Below, one piece after another: positions 55,001-64,000 of a stretch of DNA of 64,000 nucleotides (positions within the stretch are counted from its first letter, which is position 1; every line of letters begins with the position of its first letter). The stretch comes from Trissonchulus latispiculum (Eukaryota; Nematoda; Enoplea; Enoplida; Ironidae). The notes beneath the pieces are model-generated. The model ran no database searches. It worked only from the letters and a program-made list of their open reading frames with translations, and was not told where the DNA came from. A program made the translations under genes and the position numbers. The DNA is taken from contig JASAND010000839.1 in the NCBI GenBank assembly GCA_030248195.1, positions 1 through 64,000 of the forward strand, written 5' to 3'.

Positions 55001-58000
55001 ACAGGCACCCCCACGTAGTGCTAACATCAACAACGCCTCTAACCTGGCGAAGACCTCCTGGGCGGCCTCCCAAAACTTGGCTTCGGACTGTTTTTGAGGA
55101 TCTGGACTTTTTGGCAGGCCACGTTGTTTATGGCCGTCGTTGGAAGACCGAGTGGCTATCCTCTGCGCCGACATGGCCGCTGACAGATCTCAGTGGAGAG
55201 GACTCGTTCGTGACAGTAACCATAGTGCTGGCTAGGGATGAAGCTATCTGTTGCCAGGATTAAGCAAGTAAGCAATGTTATTTTCGGATCATTCAAGCCA
55301 AAGTTATGCCAACTGCACTTGGGTAACATTTCGGAAGAAACCATGCGGAGCCCCCCAGAAGTCGAGACAATTTTGTAAATTGCAACAGAATTCATAATGG
55401 AAATGTTTAAAAAGATTAATTCATTTAATGTCAAAACTAGAATTGGACAAATTCAAATTTCTAAAAAAACACTTCGCCTACTGAAACGATTTCATAATTT
55501 TTCCAACTTTTTGGGATAATTTTTTCATAAACTTGCTGGTCACGTACTAAGGTTCGATGCTTTAACTGCTACTGGGGACGGCTCCATATAGTACAGACAC
55601 ACCACCTATATATACAATAGATACGTACCCAAAACAACGGAGGGGGGTCTGGGGGGCAGAGCCCCCCAGAAGTTGAGAAATTTTTTTAAATTATAGGCAG
55701 AAACGGCATTGAAAAGTTGTATTCCTTTAGCTTTCGTATTGAATATTTCTTGGGTAGTATGGCAACTATTTTAGGCTCTGACTGCTTTTATTATTATATG
55801 TACAAGAGATATATATATACAAGAAATCATATTGAACAATACTAGCTTCAGAAAATGTATAGTTAAATACTATTTACGAATATTTGCATGCAGTACGAAA
55901 ATAAATTATACGCAACTGTATAAGTAGAAGCATTAGGACTTAGGAGAATAAAACACCCATAACCATGTTGATGCAGAAATGCAGAAAACCATTCTAAACC
56001 ATTGGAAACAGGCGGGCGGCGGTAGTTAGCAATATGAGTAAGAACGCAGACAAGCAGGAGTATGGGAGCGCTGCCCCCAGTAGAAAATCTTTAGAAATAT
56101 TACTTTTTTAACCTATTTTTCCAGTAACTTTCGCACAAAATCGTCTTCTATTTGGCTCAGAGCGAGCGAATTTTTTTGAAAAATTAATTGGTTGAAACTT
56201 GAAACCTTTTCAGACTACTTTTCCAGCAAAAACTAATGCAATATGGTAAGCTCGCGCTGCGCGCGAGCTTAAAAATTTTTCCACTGGCAAAATTTCCTGG
56301 GGGGCAAAGGTGCTTCGGGGAGGGCGCCCGCCCGGGCGCCCTCCCCTTATCTACGCCAATGTATCATAGGGGTCGCGGCAGCGACCCCTATAATATGTGT
56401 GAAAAGTGGCTGGAGACAGTGTAAAATAAGCTGCGCAGAAGCTGCGCAAAATCCTGCGCAGATTTCATGCGCAAATTGTAGAGCACATCGAGTTCAGTAT
56501 GTCTGTGAAGTTTCAGCCCCGTATCACTTACCGTTAAAAAGTTGCGCCCCGGACCGGTTATGGCGGCGATGTTTTTTTCCGGTTTCTCCTATTTGATGGT
56601 TGTATTGTACATAATGTTCGCCGCTTTCACGTGATCTGCAGCGGTGGGCCAACCTAAAGGACTATGGGGTCTAGTAGTACCCTCTAAAGAATTTAAGAAT
56701 CACAACTTTTTTTTGCGCCGCAGTGGCGCCGCAAAGCCGGCTCATAGCGAAAAGTGACCATTTTTGTGGTCGTCGCTCAGGTCGAACGTTACGAGCTGGA
56801 GCTGATTTCTTTTTATATTCAGAAATTACATATATTGAACTAACTAACGGTCCAGGTTGCGTTTCTCTATTACTTCCCTAGCGACCACAGTGGCCCGTCA
56901 AAAATGGCGAAAATTCGAAAAAATGAAAAATCGAAATTTCTCGCTATCTGTTCAACTTTGAAAGCTCAAATCTTCCATACAATGGTTTTCCGGCACGGAG
57001 AATCGATTCCCGCAGTCAGTTTTACCGTCACACCCACCCATCTTGCTGGGCTGGTTCCACTTTGCCGTCGGGAGGGTCAAGTCGGAAACCGCTTCCTGGA
57101 GGTCCATAGTAGGCTCTACCTGGCCTCTCAAAACTTTGTCTATAGTGGTTTTCTGGTGTGCCCAGCTCATTCCCGGTATCCGTTTTGCCGTCCGACGTGT
57201 CTATATTGCTGGGCTGGTTCTACTTTGCCGTCGGGAGGGTCAAGTCGGAAACCGCTTCCTGGAGGTCCATAGTAGGCTCTACCTGGCCTCTCAAAACTTT
57301 GTCTATAGGGGTTTTCTGGTGTGCCCAGCTCATTCCCTGTATTCGTTTTGCCGTCCGACGTACCTATTTTGCTGGACTGGTTCTACTTTGCCGTTTGAAG
57401 GGTCAGTCGGGTGGGAGGGTCAAATGGTCGAAAATAAGGTTTCTCAAAAGTGGTCAAATTTGGTATCAAATGAAAGCCCTAAGTGAGCTGAGCAACTTTT
57501 GTCATAGAACTGCGTACCCAAAGTGGCTGTAGAGTGCTGTGGTTGGGTGGGGGGGGCTTAGGCGATTTTGGGTCAAAAATAAAATTTTTCAAAAGTGGTA
57601 AAATTTGGTATCAAATGAAAGCCCTAAGTGAGCTGAGCAACTTTTGCCATAGAACTGCACACCCAAAGTGGCTGTAGAGTGCTGTGGTGGGGTGGGGTGG
57701 GGACTTAGGCGATTTTGGGTCAAAAATAAAATTTTTCAAAAGTGGTAAAATTTGGAATCAAATGAAAGCCCTAAGTGAGCTGAGCAACTTTTGCGGTGTC
57801 GGATTTATGCCTTTCTCAACCGGAATTTAAAGGATAGACATAGGCCCAACACACATATTATCCCCTTTTGTGCGGAGCATTTTTGTTACTTGTGTATATA
57901 CTCAATTTCCGATGAAATTTCAAACTAGCGTTTATTTTTGTTTTTATAAAAGTAGAGATGCACCGGGGCCGGGACCAGATATCGGGCCCGGTCTGGACCG

Positions 58001-61000
58001 GAGCCGGGGCCAAATCGCTGTCGTAACGCCCCCAGCTGATGACATTCCTCCTTGATGTAGCGGTTTATGGCGGCTTTGGCAGTCAGCATATCCGCGTCAG
58101 ATCGTCTTTGGCAGGGTTGGGAGTCTCGGTCTCGCCCAAAAGCCGAGACTTGGCCAGTCTCGGTCTCGGTCTCGCTCACCCAAAAGTCTCGGTCTCGGAC
58201 CGAGACTAAAAATTTTTTAAAAACATCAAATTTCAGCGAAAATTTTAAGTTAATGCAACGAAAATTAACTGACGAGGTGCGGAAACCGTATGTTCATGTG
58301 TTAAAGCCCCTAATACTGTTCCTAAGCCTCAGAAACTGGAAGAAATTAAATTTAAGCTTGAAATTGCCAGTCTTGGTCTCGCCCAAAAGCCGAGACTTGG
58401 CCAGTCTCGGTCTCGGTCTCGGTACCCTGGTCTTTGGTCCAGGGAGAGGGCACTTTTGGCTGCAATATCAGCAGCCTCGTTTCCCAGAAATCTGACCAAC
58501 CAACCAACCAATCACGCGACCGGTTTCGAAATTGATGTGGCCCCTGCGTCAGGCAACTCCTGGCCACTACTCGCTGCAAAGAAACCACATCGGTCTCAAA
58601 ACCGTTCGCTTGATTAAGGTTGGTTAGATTTTTGGATGTCCACGTTTTGATATTTTCCTTTTCTCATTGATGTCTATGTATCCGTGGACTGGTGTCTGTT
58701 TTGACTCATTATTGTTCATGTACTCTATTTTTGTGGTTTTGATGGTTGTAGAGTTTGTTTCGGTCGGATGAAGTGTTGTACACTCTGGTTCCTGTTTCGG
58801 ATAAGTCTGATCTCGAGAGAGCCTTTGTGGAAAACTGTGGTGAAAAGGTACTTTCTGCTGTGTTGCTGACTAAATTTATCTGTATCTATTAGAAATGCAC
58901 CGGGGCCTCTAACACAGAAAGTAGCTAAATTTCTAAAAATTTTAACAGGGCACGAAAATCTGGTACGAACAGTGTATTAATGTCGTTTTCGTTCAGCTAA
59001 GTGATTATCTCCTTGTTTTTGTTTATTTTTGTCGTCAAAAGTTGCAAAATCGTAGTAAATAGACAATCGGGACCTGGCCCCGGTGCATCCCTAATATATA
59101 TATATATATAAGGCTGGTTCAGGAACCAGTTCGTCGACGCCGAGGCAGCAAAGTCATACGTAGTTGCTGAACAAGTTTACATGACTTTCTTCTTTCTTTC
59201 TTATTTACATATCGGGGCACTTGAAATGAACGTATGAAGCTGTAGAAAAACTGCTCGGTACGCATTTATATATACCAAAACAGACCTTTTGCAGCCTGTT
59301 TTAGCAGACATTGTCAGCTCTCAGAAAGAAATCCACTAACACACGGTTCAGCGCTAACACCACCTACACTGGGTGGAGTGTTTGCGAAAAACTGAGAAGA
59401 AATGTGGTTTGCAATGTTTTTGCCACTTTTACCACCAGGAAAGGATGGTATATATATATATATAGCTCACTGAAGCTGAGGAGAGGAAAATAGGTATGCT
59501 CGTCCCCTGGAAGTTCCACAGTTGCATCACCCTTGGCTGGTAGGACAAGACAGCCCTTTCTCGGAATTGGGATAGTTCAGTTGTCTCCCACCTGCTGCTT
59601 GGCATACTCTCCGTCTCAACTGATGAAAGGATTCCCAGCTTAAGATATACAAACTCAGTCTCCGAATGACCGTCTTGGAAGCTTCGCCCCTCCCTCTTAC
59701 CTTCAGAGAGTTGCCGTAGTTTGATTGCGGTTTCTTTCTGGGTCTGGAAAGAACCGTGGACGGTGACAGCACCTGATTCCACAGCACACCAGCCCCCCCC
59801 CGTGGGACCCCTGCCCTGAATTGAGGTTCTCGTGGCCAGCACATGGATTTCAATACCCTGGCTCCTACACGCTCCGTGCTATTCCGACCGTTGGGGGCCA
59901 GAAGTTTACTTCTATTCTATAAGGACAGAAAAACGCGAATGCCAGTACGAGATTCGGTGGAGGACAGGCTCATAGGCAATTGCTGCTAACGTATTTTCCT
60001 CAAAGTACAACTTCACTACGCCATTCATACCTATGTACGTATATCTAGTTTACACCATAGTTTTCGCTGTTGTACAACCTGACCACGAAGACACGTTAGT
60101 TTTACAGGCACTGGAAAACATTTTTGGACGTGATTGTTGCGGTCTGCTCGGTGTTTGCTGACTAATCGTCATTTAATTGCTAGCCGAATTGATTTAACAC
60201 ACGGTTACAAAACTGTTTAAAGCCGTAAACGGGATTTGGGAAAATTATTAAAAATCTTAATGTTTAAATGATCACGATTCAGGGTATTTTTTACAGGGGG
60301 GGGGCCGAAATTGACCTTCCCGCCTTTCCCCCTCCCGAAATCGCCCCCCCCCTCGGGATTGGTCTTCACCCTTAATGAGGTCTCATTTCTTCCAAAAAGG
60401 TCAAATTTTCGAAAATTTTCCGAGATTGTTTCGTAAAAATGGCTATTTCTAGCTTAAATCCTGGTATTTTTGAGAAATGTTTGTGTTTCACCATGCAAAA
60501 TACGCCAAAAATACCATTTTTGTATCTTTTTAGCAAAAAATCTCCCCCCCCACGGACAAAAATCCCTAAAAAATACCCTGCGATAGACTCCGAATAGAGC
60601 TTAATCTTAATCTCCAAATTCCCTTTTAAAGGCTGCATGTAAGGCTACAGTCTGGGTTTTAATGTTTTAGGTGAATGTTGTGATATTTATCAATTGCGGT
60701 AACAGTCTTAACCTTCTCAACTATCTGAACCCGCGGGCAGATGTTGTTTTCTTTGTCATTGATAGGTACGTAGTTTTGTGTGCGTTGTACGTGGTTTGTC
60801 AATTCCTTGTGTATGTAAGTTCTGCCCTGAGATTCTGGTCACTGCCTTGCTTGTCTTAGTCTTCTTGGGGATGGGGTCAAAACTGAGTGACCTTTCTGTT
60901 ACCAAATTTTGCCCTGGAGAAGAACTCGATTTTTACATTGTTTTTTGCACTCTATCTGCTTAGCTGGGCTCTGAAGCCAAACTTTTCTGTGGATACTACA

Positions 61001-62778
61001 TAGTTGTGTAGTTGTACTACACACTCCACCCCTTCCCCAAATGTGTTTCCCCACGACTCCCTCCAAGGAGCAATGTGTGAGCTCCCAATGTCCAAAGTTT
61101 AGCTTGTTCTGCCGGAACCGTTCATAATACGTGTTTGGTATTGCCATCCCACAAGACAGAGTACAAAGTACCATTTCTGGTACAGTTTGACCACTTCTTG
61201 CTCGATTCCTGTGTATGAACGAAGTCACGCTGGCCCTGGCGTAGTTCTTGTCTTTATTCCAAAGAATGCTCTATGAAAATTTTCCGGCGTCACAAATTGA
61301 GACAATCGCTAGGCATCCATGCGGTTCCACAACGCGCCCCCCCCCCGGATTTTTACTGGCTGCTACGCTAGTGAGGATTGGAATGCATAGTGCATTTCCC
61401 CACTTGAGCTCCTTGCTGACTAGGGTGCAGGAGTACCCTGGCCGCGAACTTCGGTAGTCTTTTCTGCAGGTGAAGCACAATCACGCATCCTTCCTCACCT
61501 TATTTGAGGGGAAACAACTGCAGAAAGTAGTCACATTATGTAGTTGATATTAGCATTTGTGGATGTGCCGATTTTCCTTCCTCAAAATTATTGGAGTAAT
61601 TTTGTAGCCTACTCATTAAAATCAAAAAAATGTGTCAAATCCTCTGGTTTTCTAATTCTAATTAATGGGTTAGAAAAGGTCCTGGTCTTTTTCTTGTACA
61701 ACATGCCGACTCCTTCCTGGTTGTAATTTTCCAGTGAGAATTGACTCGCAGTCTCGTTTGAGGGCTGTGCCTGTCGTCGGACACACTCTGCTGTTATTTT
61801 TGCACAATTATATTGCTCTGTTTATTTGACAGGCAATCGCCAAGTGCTGTTGTTGCTTTTTCTTTTCATTCTACAGGCAATATCAGTAAAATCATCAGTA
61901 ACACGATGTCTCCGTAAAGAAAGTATATTATGTCACATGTGCTGTTTGTGTCTGATTGTGTCAGTGATATTGTGGTTCTTTTGTATTGTAGTCATCGTCC
62001 GATCCATTTGGAGAATCTTCGGAGTGGCGGGGAGGAGGGGGATCAGATCCGGATTGTGATTCGATCCAGCGAAGAGGCCCAGCTGGCCGAGAAGATCCCC
62101 GACTCCCAGGACGTCTTCCGGGACGACGGCGAGGAGGAGGAGGAGCAGGATGAGGAGGTGAAGAAACTCGGAAAGGAGCACTGTGGAGATATGAGTACTC
62201 GGAGCAAACTGTGAAGTGTCTAAATTATTGCTGTTGTGTTTAGGATTAGACTGCTATTGAGTGGCTGTTTAGGATGAAGCGTCAGGGTCAGGAGAGGAGG
62301 CGGAGGAGGAGGAGGATGGAGTGAATCCGCCGAATCGGAAGCGGACGAGACTGGACCTGGACTCCCTCGCTCAGCGGGCCCACAGGAGGAAACGGAACGC
62401 GGAATGGAAAAAGGCCAGGTCAGAACAAGGCCCACAGGCCTACAATCCTACCCCCTCTTCTTTCAACTTTTGATTGACACAAAACTCTAAGTTATGTAAC
62501 ATAGTTACTCTAGTTATGTAACATGTTTGTAAAAATAGTTACAGAAACTATTTGTAACTGGAATTTATTCCAAGATAGAAACCTGAAGTCTGAAGGTTTT
62601 TAGTTTTCCCTTTCTTGTGTTTTTGGGGCACTTTAGGTTTTGAGTAGACTATTGGAGTTCGGTAGAGCCATTTTGGAGGAGGGCTGTCCAGCTTTCTATA
62701 GCCTTCTGTATTGTATGTTTGTGTTTCAGATCGGAATTGTTGTTCAAGTACTACAAGTTCACAGAGCATTCCCATTCG
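51997..62778 (+). CDS. CDC45: CDC45 replication factor, N-terminal seven exons
   Basis: Exons 51997-52047, 52991-53050, 58752-58847, 60671-60765, 61992-62157, 62273-62418 and 62730-62778 join in phase with AG/GT borders. They encode about 221 of the roughly 570 residues expected. Matches to CDC45: MLVTDSRKQFYDLL; ILASCDVDSVCASKILQ (DHH-family Asp motif); EVLYTLVPVSDKSDLERAF; VVIFINCGNSLNLLNYLNP; SHRPIHLENL; DSQDVFRDD; a long acidic Glu/Asp tract; NRKRTRLDLDSLAQRAHRRK; FKYYKFTEHS. CDC45 is the recruiting subunit of the CMG (Cdc45-MCM-GINS) replicative helicase in the nucleus. The remaining exons are beyond the window. Introns are filled with MITEs. Confidence 0.92.
52076..52540. mobile_element. 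MITE family A, complete, in CDC45 intron 1
   Basis: Ends CATAGGTGTAA / TTACACCTATG, flanked by gtcatgaa and gtcataaa (7 of 8 identical; 52068-52075 and 52541-52548), so hAT-like. Contains the hairpin tcgcgccttcggcgcga (52450-52466). Defines the true ends of the family also present at 17925 and 19975. Confidence 0.85.
52991..53050 (+). CDS. CDC45: CDC45 exon 2 (DHH-like Asp motif)
   Basis: Acceptor ttgtttag|CACAT, donor TGCAG|gtatat, phase 0 both sides. HILILASCDVDSVCASKILQ. Followed by a 5.7-kb intron. Confidence 0.9.
53126..53170. repeat. (TG/CG)n microsatellite
   Basis: gtgtgtgtgcgtgtgcgtg passing into gcgcgtgtgcgcgcgcc; an alternating purine-pyrimidine tract. Confidence 0.8.
53347..53739. 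mobile_element. hAT MITE with exact TSD, CDC45 intron 2
   Basis: Ends CAATGGCGGATCCAGG / cctggatccgcccctg, flanked by cctcccat on both sides (53339-53346 and 53740-53747). 393 bp. Contains both hairpin types: gggggcnnngccccc near 53405 and tcgcgccacaggcgcga at 53621-53637. Confidence 0.9.
54473..56090 (-). mobile_element. family X hAT element, reverse copy, one end lost
   Basis: Starts caggggtttttttcaaaatc, the inverse of the 3' end of 31670-32716. Collinear inverse matches run through the cagagccccccag hairpin (55643-55671) to the mid 31.9-kb region. The segment near 56010-56070 contains an extra insertion, and the terminal CAGGGTTTTT is missing. It is itself interrupted by a LINE fragment at 54640-55265. 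Confidence 0.8.
54640..55265 (+). pseudogene. RTE-like LINE C-terminal fragment
   Basis: Plus frame reads HVTNAEVGARF, KKRRLTWLGHVLRMP, TWRRPPGRPPKTWLRTVFED, parallel to VTNQEIRNRI, RRRLTWLGHVLRLP and WRRPAGGVRRTWQRTVFQD of the element at 21.1-23.4 kb. Different copy, heavily diverged. It lies within the family X copy, so it inserted later. Confidence 0.7.
56365..57800 (+). repeat. composite repeat Y, copy 2
   Basis: Starts with the hairpin cataggggtcgcggcagcgac, then ctgcgcag words (56430-56465), the shared middle (ggagaatcgattcccgcagtc near 57000), 163-bp tandem units (gctgg at 57045, 57208, 57371) and 146-bp units (caaaag at 57445, 57590, 57737). Same order as 25556-26875 in reverse. Lies wholly in CDC45 intron 2. 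No coding. Confidence 0.75.
57874..57893. repeat. solo end of the long-TIR family
   Basis: ggagcatttttgttacttgt matches the outer end of the 24740/29726 families; no partner arm is nearby. Confidence 0.5.
57956..58015. repeat. orphan hAT-like end
   Basis: TAGAGATGCACCGGGGCC followed by GC-rich ccgg repeats, matching the left end of 58890-59093 but without its own partner. Confidence 0.5.
58016..58570 (-). pseudogene. LINE RNase H fragment, split by a MITE
   Basis: Minus strand on one side reads RFLGNEAADIAAKSALSL, an RNase H C-terminal motif of I/R1-type LINEs. On the other side the same strand continues AKAAINRYIKEECHQLG. Between them is the MITE 58112-58429. Only a fragment; in CDC45 intron 2, just before exon 3. 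Confidence 0.6.
58112..58429. mobile_element. hAT MITE of gtctcg repeats, exact TSD
   Basis: Ends CAGGGTTGGGAGTCTCGG and tctcggtaccctg, flanked by gtctttgg on both sides (58104-58111 and 58430-58437). The subterminal regions are arrays of tctcgg / ccgaga. Inserted in the RNase H fragment, which reads on after it. Confidence 0.9.
58752..58847 (+). CDS. CDC45: CDC45 exon 3
   Basis: Acceptor ggttgtag|AGTTT, donor AAAAG|gtactt. 32 codons: SLFRSDEVLYTLVPVSDKSD and following. Confidence 0.9.
58890..59093. mobile_element. 204-bp hAT-like MITE
   Basis: Ends TAGAAATGCACCGGGGCC / ggccccggtgcatcccta (16 of 18 bp). The flanks are AT-rich (gtatctat / atatatat), consistent with but not proving an 8-bp duplication. 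In CDC45 intron 3, 43 bp after exon 3. Confidence 0.7.
59094..59951. other. CDC45 intron 3, no gene recognised
   Basis: Short AT microsatellites at 59094-59110 and 59449-59464. A minus-strand open stretch at 59480-59850 is unlike any family I can name. Confidence 0.35.
59952..60120 (-). repeat. decayed arm of the long-TIR family
   Basis: gaggacaggctcat, then ttttcctcaaagtacaact, ttgtacaacctgacc and ttttacaggc follow the order of one arm of 24740-25535, with many substitutions. Old remnant. Confidence 0.6.
60280..60580. mobile_element. CAGGGTATTTTTTA MITE
   Basis: Perfect 14-bp inverted ends CAGGGTATTTTTTA / taaaaaataccctg. Flanks cgatt / cgata suggest a 5-bp duplication with one change. 301 bp. 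Interior shared with 23500-23880. In CDC45 intron 3. Confidence 0.8.
60671..60765 (+). CDS. CDC45: CDC45 exon 4
   Basis: Acceptor gttttag|GTGAA, donor GATAG|gtacgt, out phase 2. VNVVIFINCGNSLNLLNYLN, then PRADVVFFVID. Confidence 0.9.
60766..61991 (+). other. CDC45 intron 4
   Basis: 1.2-kb intron without recognisable element ends. Minus-strand ORF 61228-60899 is not supported by any motif. Confidence 0.5.
61992..62157 (+). CDS. CDC45: CDC45 exon 5 (start of acidic region)
   Basis: Acceptor attgtag|TCATC, donor GAGGAG|gtgaag. HRPIHLENLRSGGEEGDQIR, then DSQDVFRDDGEEEEEQDEE. Confidence 0.9.
62273..62418 (+). CDS. CDC45: CDC45 exon 6 (acidic then basic region)
   Basis: Acceptor ctgtttag|GATGA, donor GCCAG|gtcaga. 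Starts DEASGSGEEAEEEEDG and continues NRKRTRLDLDSLAQRAHRRK, matching the KRTRLEE..RRR region of other CDC45 proteins. The GC content is higher than in the neighbouring introns. Confidence 0.85.
62730..62778 (+). CDS. CDC45: CDC45 exon 7
   Basis: Acceptor gtgtttcag|ATCGG, donor CATTCG|gttagt, phase 0 out. SELLFKYYKFTEHSHS, parallel to the ILFDYEQYEYHGTS of other CDC45 proteins. Last recognised exon in the window. Confidence 0.8.
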
Positions 62779-62933
62779 GTTAGTCACGCATGTGTTTCCG
62801 AGTCTAAGTTGGGGCTCCCCCTCCCAACCGTTGTGCAGAAACTGTGCTTAGGTTGAGTCAAAGCGAGAAGGATAACACTCTGTAGACACTTATATACGTA
62901 CATGCATATGTATGTGCGTACGTATACTCATTA

Positions 62934-63531
62934 AGCCCGGTTCATACTGATTTTTCGTCTGTCCGTTTGTACTTTTGTCCGTTTGTCTGTTTGTCTGGTT
63001 GTCCGTTTTCGTTTGTCCGCAATGATGGTTTCTATTTTCTGTTGTAATACACTATTTAAGCTTTTGCTGTATTGCTGGATGGCTGTTTCTGTTTTCGTGT
63101 CACCTGACACTTTCTGTTTATAATGATTGGCTACAGCATTATGTTGCTTACAAATTTTATTCTCTTCAAAAACATTCAAAACCTTGAAATCAATTTATTT
63201 TTGAAAGTAATTTCATAATGCTCTCAATATTTCAACTAATTAATCTTAAAACATTCAAAAATCATAATGCAAACGTTTATTTAGCAGGCACGTGATCGTT
63301 CTGGTTGTTTCCGATTGGTTGTTGCATACGGACAAACGGAAAAAGTTAAACATTGCTCAAAGTTCAAACGGACAACCCTTACGGACAAACGGACAACAGC
63401 AAAGCAGCAAAGGTATGAATCAACCCTGAAAAAGTGCAAACGGACAAGTAGCAAAACAGCAAAGCAGCAAAACAGCAGAAGTATGAATCAACTTTTAAAA
63501 CGGACAGACGGACAGAAGTATGAACCGGGCT
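62934..63531. mobile_element. PIF/Harbinger-like MITE, TTA TSD
   Basis: Perfect 15-bp ends AGCCCGGTTCATACT / agtatgaaccgggct, flanked by tta on both sides (62931-62933, 63532-63534), the TWA target typical of PIF/Harbinger. Subterminal arrays of cggacaaacgg and agcaaaacagc. 598 bp, no ORF. In the intron after CDC45 exon 7. Confidence 0.8.
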
Positions 63532-63587
63532 TTACGTACTACTTATCATGAGAATCTAGCTCTGAGTCAAGAGATGGGCCACGCAAT

Positions 63588-63868
63588 CTGGGTTTATTTT
63601 AGGCGAAAAAAGTGGGGGATAAAATTAATAAAATATGCTAAAAAGTGCTCAAAAATTGAGTTTGAGTACCAGAATAGGCGATTTTACCCCAAAAGCTTCA
63701 GGGGAAGCCGGAAAATTTTGACCACAAATCCTTAAAATTTGGCATTTTCTGGGCACCTTATAGTTAGTGGGGGGAAGCCCAAAAAAGTGGGGGTGGGGGA
63801 GAGGTCGAGTGGGGGGGGAGGACCCGAAAAGTGTTGGGGGGCGCCCCTGCCCAGTAAAGTAAACCCAG
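63588..63868. mobile_element. CTGGGTTTA MITE with 5-bp TSD, copy 2
   Basis: Ends CTGGGTTTATTTTAGGCG and agtaaacccag, flanked by gcaat on both sides (63583-63587 and 63869-63873). 281 bp, homologous to 30771-31090 and to the partial copies at 33209 and 33703. Confidence 0.85.
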
Positions 63869-64000
63869 GCAATAACAAAGCTGTCTCTGCGACATCTTTC
63901 TCGTCCTCTTTTGACTTAGCATCGTTGGATGGATAGGATTTTGAGAGCCAAGGCCCTATTCACAAGGCCGTAGTACCCTGCCAAGTGGTTACCAGTGGTT

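Larger units (their letters stand above)
54157..56361. mobile_element. outer hAT-like MITE carrying nested family X copy
   Basis: Ends CAGTGGCGTAGATAGG and cttatctacgccaatg. Both sub-ends share ggggagggcg. The own sequence is only about 54157-54470 and 56095-56361; the rest is a reverse family X element. A left-flank tatgtata is not matched on the right because composite repeat Y starts 3-4 bp after the end. A palindromic hairpin gctcgcgctgcgcgcgagc lies at 56250-56268. Confidence 0.7.

Noticed and set aside
59429..59853. Two overlapping minus-strand ORFs (137 and 108 codons)
   Set aside because: Overlapping frames without motifs inside a CDC45 intron; possibly old LINE DNA but not provable by eye.

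Overview
This is a repeat-dense stretch of nuclear DNA from an animal, most likely a marine invertebrate; the sequence does not identify the lineage. The evidence is two spliced, GT-AG-introned host genes with clear animal orthologues, CDK5RAP1 (part, about 31.4-35.8 kb, + strand) and CDC45 (5' part, 52.0 kb to beyond 62.8 kb, + strand). They sit in a background of CR1/L2-like and RTE-like LINEs, BEL/Pao and Ty3-like LTR elements and many short non-autonomous DNA transposons. No bacterial operons, CRISPR arrays or rRNA genes are present.

Layout. 0-4 kb: a minus-strand gag-like region with a CCHC knuckle and 171-bp coding repeats, preceded by a GC-box/CRE leader and a tRNA-like relic. 5.2 kb: an intronless PC4/p15-like ORF. 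6.8-8.2 kb: a minus-strand gene built from about 17 twelve-residue repeats and broken by one in-frame TAA. 9.25-11.07 kb: a hAT-type element with an 8-bp target duplication, itself hit by a 74-bp hAT element. 11.3-15.0 kb: a nearly complete CR1/L2-like LINE (PHD plus RRM-like ORF1; endonuclease/RT ORF2). 15.4-21.1 kb: microsatellites, palindromes and a nest of G-run elements. 21.1-23.4 kb: an RTE-like LINE split by a hAT MITE. 24.7-30.6 kb: two long-TIR elements flanking a composite minisatellite repeat and a 145/155-bp satellite array.

31.4-35.8 kb: four CDK5RAP1 exons carrying all three UPF0004-domain cysteines. No exon for the radical-SAM core was found before CDC45. 36.4-49.2 kb: three BEL/Pao copies (one internally deleted between LTRs, then a decayed minus copy head-to-head with a partial plus copy), plus Ty3-like and LINE fragments. 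49.2-51.2 kb: 146-bp repeats, a LINE tail and another long-TIR element. 52.0-62.8 kb: seven CDC45 exons, with introns full of MITEs. 62.9-63.9 kb: a Harbinger-like MITE and an unclassified MITE with a 5-bp target duplication.

The host genes encode a mitochondrial tRNA methylthiotransferase and a replicative helicase subunit, with no evident functional link. The most informative content is the transposon record: at least seven insertions keep exact 8-bp target duplications, two keep exact 5-bp ones, and several nesting orders can be read directly. All calls come from reading the sequence; no database search was run.
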